DNA from: an uncultured Methylocystaceae bacterium
GTDB lineage: Bacteria; Pseudomonadota; Alphaproteobacteria; Rhizobiales; Beijerinckiaceae
Assembly: GCA_945956975.1 (NCBI GenBank)
Contig: CAMFKC010000005.1
Span: 1-18,140, forward strand
Reading direction: 5' to 3'
DNA length: 18,140 nucleotides
Numbering within the stretch: position 1 is the stretch's first letter; every line of letters begins with the position of its first letter. A program made the translations under genes and the position numbers. Under the pieces are notes generated by a model that was given only the letters and a program-made list of their open reading frames with translations, had not been told where the DNA came from and made no database searches. Positions 12,842 through 18,140 of this stretch are shown piece after piece.

Positions 12842-14632
12842 TCAGCGCGTCAGGCGACGGCTGAGGATATTGTTGGCGATCTGCTGGAAGGTCGAGACGA
12901 TTGCGTTCGCGTCGTTCGCGATGAAGGCGTTCTCGCGCCCGCTCGCGCAGGATTGCAGGACATCAATCCCGGTCTGGTCTATCGGGTTGCTCGAAACCGA
13001 GAAGCCGACCGTGTAGACGTGCACGCCCACCGCCTTTGCGTTGGTGCAGGCTTCCAGAAGGGCCGCATCCATCTGCGCGCGATAATTGGCCGACGTCGTC
13101 GGACCTGCCGCGGTTCCGCCGTAGGTCGACACGCGATTGTTCACGTAGAAGCCCAGCGCCGAATACATCGACTGGTAGGGCGAATAGGGATTGGCGACCC
13201 AATGATCGAACCCGTCGGTCATCAGCACGATGACCTTCGTGTTGTTCGGCTGGCCGTAGGGCTTGGGCTTCTTCGCGCCGATGCTCGAACCGTTTCCGCC
13301 TGAATTGGCGAAGGGTCCGTTCGGCGAGATCGTCCGCCACGCCCACATGAAACCGGGCAGCAGGGACGTATCGCCGTTCGGCGCCATTTTCGTCAGCGCG
13401 CCGCCGGAGCCGGTCACGGCGGACATGTCGTTGGTGAGCGTCATCAAGGGCGCGATAGAGCAGCCGAGGTTGGGGCCAGCGGCAAAGCGGCCCGACCCGC
13501 CGTTGACGCCGGAAATGGCGCTGAGCACGCTGGCGACGGTCTGGCCCTTGTACTTGCAGAGCTTGTTCGCGCCACTGCCGTGCGAGATCGGGTCGGCGGC
13601 GTCGGCGGTCTCGTAGACATCGCCCGACGCGCATATGCCGCCGGTATCGTTCAGGTAGGAATTGAACGAATAATATTGCGCGCCGCACGCCGGGGTGGCC
13701 GGATACTGGCCCGAAGGGGTAAAGGCATAGCAGGCGCCGCCGCTGGCTGCGCCGGCGTCGTCAGGCGAGACGAAGGGCACGAACAAGGTATCGGGTTTGC
13801 TGGACGAGGGCGGATCGTCCGTCGTCAAGAAGGGGGCCGGCCGTTCCTCGACGCATCCGCCCCAGGTCGCGCTCATGGCCGACAACAGGTCGAAGCGCGA
13901 GCCCGGAGACCAGGGCGCGCCAGAAGGCCGGGTAAAGTTCTGCCAGTGGATCGACGACTGGCCGAAGCGGTCGAGCCAGTAAGCGTTGCCCTTGTAGTAG
14001 TAGTCCGCGCCGACGTTGACCGCGCTGGCGAAGGGCACCACCGAAATCGCCGCGTTCGGCTTGCTCGGGTTCGGGTTGACGACATTGACCAGATTGGTCG
14101 CAGCGGTCACCAGCGCTTCCATCTTGCTCGGGCCGCCGGCCGATTCCGCCATCGAGCCGGTATTGTCGAGCGCAAGCGCGATTTCGAATGTCGCATTGTT
14201 GGCGGCGCAGGCCGACGCGCTGACCTGGCCGTTCTGCATCATGAACGGCAGCAGCATCTTGAGTATCAGCGACGTATCGAGGCAGAGCTGCCCGTTGGAG
14301 CCCTTCTTGAGCGCCATCTTCGGGGTCTGGCCCGGCATGGCGCCATTGAGCGCGCGGCTCACCGCGTCGTTCGTCTCCTTGGTGATCCTGCCGCTGCCGG
14401 CATAGCTCGGCACGCCTGCGAGGATCGCGGAGTCCGCCGCGGACTGGAGTTCCGCTTTCTTGCCGGTGAGGCGCGTGTAGTCGATCGCAGCCCCGACCGC
14501 GCCGAGGATGACCAGCAACGACATGCTGAAGATGATGGCGACCGCGCCCTCATCCGATCGACGAAAATCCGAAAGTGCGCGCACTGACCGCCTGCGGATA
14601 CGACACGCGCCCCCAATGACGCGTTCGCCCAC
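12842..14632 (-). CDS. TadG-like pilus-associated protein with von Willebrand factor A domain
   Basis: The 596-residue protein has the TadG/TadE-type N-terminus: a short basic head, DEGAVAIIFSMSLLVILGAVGAAIDY (one membrane helix, about 29-50), then LTGKKAELQSAADSAILAG. A vWA domain follows. Its metal-ion-dependent adhesion site begins at ALDNTGSM (Asp156, Thr158, Ser160) and continues with VIVLMTDGFDHW nearer the C-terminus. Between them is a long Gly/Ser/Asn-rich, cysteine-bearing insertion (about 225-440) that is longer than a minimal vWA domain. The body should be periplasmic or surface-exposed. The GTG at 14632 (GGGCGG upstream) is the outermost start; a GTG at 14584 with AGGCGG upstream gives a more family-like MRALSDFRR start and may be correct. 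No other tad genes are in the window, so it is an orphan TadG-like gene here. Confidence 0.88.
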   Translation of the reverse strand: MGERVIGGACRIRRRSVRALSDFRRSDEGAVAIIFSMSLLVILGAVGAAIDYTRLTGKKAELQSAADSAILAGVPSYAGSGRITKETNDAVSRALNGAMPGQTPKMALKKGSNGQLCLDTSLILKMLLPFMMQNGQVSASACAANNATFEIALALDNTGSMAESAGGPSKMEALVTAATNLVNVVNPNPSKPNAAISVVPFASAVNVGADYYYKGNAYWLDRFGQSSIHWQNFTRPSGAPWSPGSRFDLLSAMSATWGGCVEERPAPFLTTDDPPSSSKPDTLFVPFVSPDDAGAASGGACYAFTPSGQYPATPACGAQYYSFNSYLNDTGGICASGDVYETADAADPISHGSGANKLCKYKGQTVASVLSAISGVNGGSGRFAAGPNLGCSIAPLMTLTNDMSAVTGSGGALTKMAPNGDTSLLPGFMWAWRTISPNGPFANSGGNGSSIGAKKPKPYGQPNNTKVIVLMTDGFDHWVANPYSPYQSMYSALGFYVNNRVSTYGGTAAGPTTSANYRAQMDAALLEACTNAKAVGVHVYTVGFSVSSNPIDQTGIDVLQSCASGRENAFIANDANAIVSTFQQIANNILSRRLTR

Positions 14633-14747
14633 TTAGCCGCCCAATGCCTTAGATAAAGGTAAAAAGCGATGTTGCAGCGCGCGGCTCCGTCGCCGGCGGT
14701 CTGGCCGGTCGCGCCGGATCGTTAACGAAATGTTCCCCGAAACGCGT

Positions 14748-15851
14748 CTACTTGCCGCCGACGATCCGGGCGATGACACGCGCGGTATAGTCGACCATGG
14801 GCACGATGCGCGCGTAGTTCAGCCGGGTCGGGCCGATCACGCCCAGCACGCCGACCACGCGGCGGTCGCTGTCGCGGAAGGGCGCCGCGATCATCGACGA
14901 GCCAGACAGCGAGAAGAGCTTGTTCTCCGAGCCGATGAAGATGCGCACGCCCTCGCCCTGCTCGGCCCGCGACAGCAGGTCGATCACCTCGGTCTTGGTC
15001 TCGAGATCGTCGAACAGCAGGCGGATTCGCTCGAGATCCTCCATCGCGGTGAGGTCCTCGAGCAGGTTGCCCTGCCCGCGCACGATAAGCTGGCGACGGG
15101 GCCCGTCGAGGCCCGCCCAGCTCGCCAGCCCCGCCTCGACCAGGCGCGCAGTCAGCTCGTCCAGCTCCGCCTCGACCAAACGGCGGCTGACCTCCATTTC
15201 GGCGCGCACCTGTTCGAGCGTGCGTCCGCGGATGCGCGCGTTGAGATAATTGCCCGCGGTCACAAGCGCGGAATGCGGGAGGTCCGGGGGAATCACAAGG
15301 ACGCGGTTCTCGACGGAGCCATCCTCCGACACCAGGACCGCCAGCGCGCGGCCGGGATCAAGCCGCACGAATTCGATCTGGCGCAGGCGGCGGTCGTCTT
15401 TGGAGGTGACCACCACGCTGGCGCCGCGGGTGAGGCCGGAGAGAAGGCTGGAGGCCTGCCCCAGTAGAGCTTCCAGTCCCGCGTCGGCCGGCTGTCCCGC
15501 GACCTGGCTCTCGATGCGGATACGCTCGTCGACCGAAAGCTCGCCGACCTGCAGCAGGGAGTCGACGAAAAAGCGAAGCCCCGTCTCGGTCGGCAGGCGT
15601 CCGGCGCTGGTGTGGGGCGCATAGACCAGCCCCAGTTCCTCGAGATCCTGCATGACATTGCGGATCGAAGCCGGCGAAAGCGTCATCGGCAGGATGCGCG
15701 ACAGGTGCCGCGATCCCACCGGCTCGCCGGAATCGAGGTATGACTCGACGATCGACTTGAAAATGTCGCGCGAACGGGAATCCAGGGCGCCGAGCGCGCC
15801 TGTGGTCCTGTCCTGATGTTTTGGCGCGCTCTTTCCGTTCATGCCCGACAT
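14748..15851 (-). CDS. hrcA: Heat-inducible transcription repressor HrcA
   Basis: The 367-residue product is the repressor that binds CIRCE operators of groESL/dnaK-type heat-shock operons and needs GroEL for activity. The N-terminal winged helix is clear: SRDIFKSIVESYLDSGEPVGSRHLSR, then LSPASIRNVMQDLEELGLVYAPHTSAGRLPTETGLRFFVDSLL. The GAF-like and dimerisation parts follow, ending in VVGVLGVIGPTRLNYARIVPMVDYTARVIA, the family's highly conserved C-terminus. The ATG at 15851 has only a weak CCGGGC before it; an in-frame ATG lies at 15842. I found no CIRCE element (TTAGCACTC-N9-GAGTGCTAA) in the flanks, so autoregulation through CIRCE is not supported. The usual downstream partner grpE is absent, and the TadG-like gene lies there instead. 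Confidence 0.97.
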   Translation of the reverse strand: MSGMNGKSAPKHQDRTTGALGALDSRSRDIFKSIVESYLDSGEPVGSRHLSRILPMTLSPASIRNVMQDLEELGLVYAPHTSAGRLPTETGLRFFVDSLLQVGELSVDERIRIESQVAGQPADAGLEALLGQASSLLSGLTRGASVVVTSKDDRRLRQIEFVRLDPGRALAVLVSEDGSVENRVLVIPPDLPHSALVTAGNYLNARIRGRTLEQVRAEMEVSRRLVEAELDELTARLVEAGLASWAGLDGPRRQLIVRGQGNLLEDLTAMEDLERIRLLFDDLETKTEVIDLLSRAEQGEGVRIFIGSENKLFSLSGSSMIAAPFRDSDRRVVGVLGVIGPTRLNYARIVPMVDYTARVIARIVGGK

Positions 15852-15928
15852 GCCCGGAAAATGGCGGTCCCGGCGGACGATGACAAGTGTGTTTGCATGC
15901 GGGCGCGCAAGCCGGCCGATCGAATCTA

Positions 15929-15957
15929 TTGACGCTCGCGCGACCGCTCTCTAGCGT
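15929..15957 (+). promoter_or_regulatory. Sigma-70-type promoter of the GntR-uxaA unit
   Basis: TTGACG (15929-15934), a 17-nt spacer and TAGCGT (15952-15957) form a plausible promoter. It predicts a transcript start near 15963-15966, which places the first in-frame ATG (15963) at the transcript's very end and supports a downstream start for the regulator. Confidence 0.5.
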
Positions 15958-15993
15958 CTGGCATGCTAGCACTGGCGCTGTTGAACGCCAGAC
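15956..15993. promoter_or_regulatory. Dyad symmetry at the predicted transcript start, candidate autoregulatory operator of the GntR regulator
   Basis: GTCTGGC (15956-15962) and GCCAGAC (15987-15993) are a perfect 7-bp inverted repeat. Within it CTGGCG (15972-15977) and CGCCAG (15986-15991) can also pair. TGGCATGCTA (15959-15968) resembles the short near-palindromic sites (TGG..CCA type) bound by GntR/FCD regulators. It lies just after the -10 box, a place where a bound repressor would block transcription. Confidence 0.4.
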
Positions 15994-16016
15994 AAACCGG
16001 GCCGGGGGAAAGCACG

Positions 16017-16736
16017 TTGGCTGTCCAGACGAGCGAAAAAACTTCTGCGCGGAAGCGGCTGACCGCCGACCGTGCGCGGCGCACGTCGAAGGCCGACCAG
16101 GTCTATTCCGAGATCAAGGAGGCGATCCTGTCGGGCGCGCTCGCGCCCGGCGGGGCAATCGACAAGCTCGCGCTCTGCGCCAAGCTCGGCGTCTCCCGCT
16201 TTCCGGTGACGGCGGCGATCAACCGGCTGGCCTTCGAGCGGCTTGTCGTGATCGAGCCGCAGCATGGCTCTTTCGTCGCCAAGATCGCGGCCAACGACGT
16301 TCGCGAATGGATGATGATCCGCCGCGCGCTGGAGGCGGAGATCGCCAGCGAAGCCACGCGCGGATTGCCGGGCGACACGCATCGCGAGATCGAGCGCAAC
16401 CTGCGCTACCAGCAGGCCGCCGCCGAGGCCGGCGACGTCGCGGGCTTCTACACGCTCGACGTCGAATTCCACAAACTGATCGTCGACGGGCTGGCGCTTC
16501 GCCATGCGCGCGAAATTCTCGATGGCCTGCGTTCGCATCTCGAACGCGTGCGCCGCATTGCGCTTTCGCCGCCCGGACGCCTGCCGACGGCCTGCGCCGA
16601 GCACAAGCGCATCTACGATGCGATCGTGGCGCGCGACGCCGCGGGCGCCGGGGGCGCCATGCGCGCGCATCTCGACGAAACGACGGCGACCTTCGAACGG
16701 ATCGCCGAGCAGAACCCCGACAATTTCATCGGCTGA
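16017..16736 (+). CDS. GntR-family transcriptional regulator with FCD domain
   Basis: The N-terminal winged helix-turn-helix (roughly residues 20-85) reads KADQVYSEIKEAILSGALAPGGAIDKLALCAKLGVSRFPVTAAINRLAFERLVVIEP, followed by the HGSFVAKI wing. The C-terminal all-helical FCD domain has the ligand-domain pattern RRALEAEIASEA, then DVEFHKLIVDGL, then EHKRIYDAIVARDAAGAGGAMRAHLDET; the histidines and acids there usually hold a metal that binds a sugar acid or carboxylate. I chose TTG at 16017 (239 aa) because GGGGGAAA lies 5 nt before it and the predicted transcript begins near 15965. An in-frame ATG at 15963 (257 aa) has no Shine-Dalgarno sequence and adds rare codons such as CTA and AGA. The uxaA-like gene starts 7 nt downstream, so it is the probable target. 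Confidence 0.9.
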   Translation: MAVQTSEKTSARKRLTADRARRTSKADQVYSEIKEAILSGALAPGGAIDKLALCAKLGVSRFPVTAAINRLAFERLVVIEPQHGSFVAKIAANDVREWMMIRRALEAEIASEATRGLPGDTHREIERNLRYQQAAAEAGDVAGFYTLDVEFHKLIVDGLALRHAREILDGLRSHLERVRRIALSPPGRLPTACAEHKRIYDAIVARDAAGAGGAMRAHLDETTATFERIAEQNPDNFIG

Positions 16737-16743
16737 GGCTTCC

Positions 16744-18140
16744 ATGCTGGACACCAAGTCCCCGCGCGCGCTGCGCCTGAACGACGCCGACAATATCGTG
16801 GTGGCGGTCGATGGCTTTGCGCCGGGTTTCGTCTACCAGAACGCGACCGCCAGCGAGCGCGTGCCGCGCGGCCACAAGATGGCGATCGCGCCGATCGCGG
16901 CCGGCGAACCCGTGCGCAAGTTCGGCCAGATCATCGGCTTCGCCTCCAGGCCGATCGCGCCCGGCCAGTGGGTGCACGAGCACAACGTCGAGTGCCGCGA
17001 CTTCGCGCGCGACTACGCCTTCGCCCAGGAAGCGCGGAACGAAGAGCTTCTGCCGGAAAACGAACGCGCAACATTCGAGGGTTTCCGCCGCGCCGGCGGC
17101 AAGGTCGGCACGCGCAACTACATTGCGATCCTCACCTCGGTGAATTGCTCGGCCTCGGTCGCGCGCTTCATGGCGGAGGAAATCCAGCGCTCCGGCCTGC
17201 TCGACCAATATCCCGGCATCGACGGCGTCATCCCGCTGACGCATGGCGGCGGCTGCGCGCTCGATGTGAAGGGCGAGGGCTACGAAGTCCTCAAGCGCAC
17301 GCAATGGGGCTACGCAGTCAATCCGAACGTCGGCGGCGTCGTGATGGTCGGGCTCGGCTGCGAGGGCTTTCAGATCTCGCGCTTCAAGGAAGCGTACGGG
17401 CTGAAAGAATCCGACACGTTCCGCTCGATGACCATTCAGGAAGTGGGCGGCACGAAAAAGACTGTCATGGCCGGCGTGGACGCGATCAAGTCCATGCTGC
17501 CGCCGGTCGCCAAGGCGCAGCGCGAGACGTGCCTTGCCTCGGACCTGATTCTTGCCCTGCAATGCGGCGGCTCGGACGGCTATTCCGGCATCACGGCCAA
17601 TCCGGCGCTCGGCGCCGCCGTCGACGAACTCGTGCGGCACGGCGGCACCGCGATCCTGTCGGAGACGCCGGAAATCTACGGCGCCGAACACCTGCTGACG
17701 CGGCGCGCGGCGAACACGGCGGTCGGCGAGAAGCTCGTCTCCACCATCCGCTGGTGGGAGGACTACACCGCCCGCAACAGGATGGAGATGAACAACAACC
17801 CCTCGCCCGGGAACAAGGCGGGCGGGCTCACCACCATTCTCGAGAAATCGCTCGGCGCAGCCGCCAAGGGCGGCACGACGACTATGCGCGCGGTCTACGA
17901 TTACGCGGAACTCGTGACCGAGAAGGGTTTCGTCTTCATGGATACGCCCGGCTACGATCCGGTGGCCGCCACGGGCCAGGTGGCAGGCGGCGCCAACCTG
18001 CTGGCGTTCACCACCGGCCGTGGCTCGGCCTATGGCTGCAAGCCGACGCCGTCCTTCAAGCTCGCCACCAATACCGACATCTATCGCCGCATGATCGACG
18101 ACATGGACATCGACTGCGGCGAGGTGCTGGACGGCGTCTC
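16744..18140 (+). CDS. UxaA-family (altronate dehydratase/hydrolase-like) enzyme, partial at the right edge
   Basis: The ORF begins with ATG at 16744 (GAGG 5 nt upstream) and stays open to the window end, giving 465 of about 500 expected residues. The N-terminal SAF-like domain (about 10-85) includes RVPRGHKMAIAPIAAGEPVRKFGQIIGFA and GQWVHEHNV. The long catalytic domain has RAGGKVGTRNYIAILTSVNCSASVA, HGGGCALD, MVGLGCEG, LQCGGSDGYSGITANPALG, MDTPGYDPVAATGQVAGGANLLAFTTGRGSAYG and KPTPSFKLATNT, all hallmarks of the D-galactarate/altronate dehydratase family. These iron-dependent enzymes remove water from sugar acids to give 2-keto-3-deoxy products. Both halves of the E. coli-type UxaA are fused in one chain. 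Altronate, galactarate or a related acid is possible as substrate; the exact one is not decided by the sequence. Confidence 0.93.
   Translation, partial: MLDTKSPRALRLNDADNIVVAVDGFAPGFVYQNATASERVPRGHKMAIAPIAAGEPVRKFGQIIGFASRPIAPGQWVHEHNVECRDFARDYAFAQEARNEELLPENERATFEGFRRAGGKVGTRNYIAILTSVNCSASVARFMAEEIQRSGLLDQYPGIDGVIPLTHGGGCALDVKGEGYEVLKRTQWGYAVNPNVGGVVMVGLGCEGFQISRFKEAYGLKESDTFRSMTIQEVGGTKKTVMAGVDAIKSMLPPVAKAQRETCLASDLILALQCGGSDGYSGITANPALGAAVDELVRHGGTAILSETPEIYGAEHLLTRRAANTAVGEKLVSTIRWWEDYTARNRMEMNNNPSPGNKAGGLTTILEKSLGAAAKGGTTTMRAVYDYAELVTEKGFVFMDTPGYDPVAATGQVAGGANLLAFTTGRGSAYGCKPTPSFKLATNTDIYRRMIDDMDIDCGEVLDGV

Noticed and set aside
15963..15993. Possible CIRCE operator next to hrcA (TAGCACT match)
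   Set aside because: Only a partial left half is present. The GAGTGCTAA half at 9-nt spacing is missing, and the dyad there fits another symmetry better.
1..18140. CRISPR array, transposase, phage, toxin-antitoxin or defence system
   Set aside because: Read on both strands, the genes are housekeeping or metabolic, the repeats are palindromic and not regularly spaced, and no such protein family appears.

Overview
The window is about 18 kb of high-GC chromosomal DNA. It most likely comes from an alphaproteobacterium of the order Hyphomicrobiales (Rhizobiales). The grounds are the syntenic block rpmH-rnpA-yidC-engB-argB-pyrimidine 5'-nucleotidase, the protein families present, and the GC-rich palindromic repeats between genes. 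The genus cannot be named from sequence alone. Most of it is ordinary housekeeping sequence. I see no phage, IS element, CRISPR array, rRNA or tRNA, and no convincing new multi-gene system. No gene-free stretch exceeds about 300 bases.

Layout, left to right. Positions 1-2078 (minus) hold the N-terminal 692 residues of an exported protein with an LprI-like (DUF1311) domain followed by a long beta-rich region; it continues beyond the left edge. Next, all minus, come a YqhA/UPF0114 membrane protein, methionine sulfoxide reductase MsrA, and a small two-helix membrane protein. A large imperfect palindromic repeat (3979-4091) separates these from a ThDP-dependent enzyme of the acetolactate-synthase-like family (4098-5720). 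That gene has a perfect 12-bp AT-rich palindrome in its promoter region.

From 11799 down to 5887 runs a long minus-strand gene train: rpmH, rnpA, yidC, engB, a Tat-type dienelactone hydrolase-like protein, argB and a HAD-family pyrimidine 5'-nucleotidase. It starts at a near-consensus sigma-70-type promoter and contains two 4-bp stop/start overlaps (rnpA/yidC and argB/HAD). It joins ribosome and RNase P synthesis, membrane-protein insertion and ribosome-assembly GTPase functions with arginine biosynthesis and nucleotide housekeeping. Paired GC-rich repeats flank the engB start, and one of them is translated as part of EngB.

Divergent from rpmH is a DUF1003 membrane protein (plus). It converges with a TadG-like von Willebrand A protein (minus), behind which lies hrcA (minus), the heat-shock repressor, here without grpE next to it. 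Divergent from hrcA, a GntR/FCD regulator and a UxaA-type (altronate dehydratase family) gene, 7 bp apart on the plus strand, form a likely sugar-acid catabolic unit. It has a visible promoter and a candidate operator and runs off the right edge.
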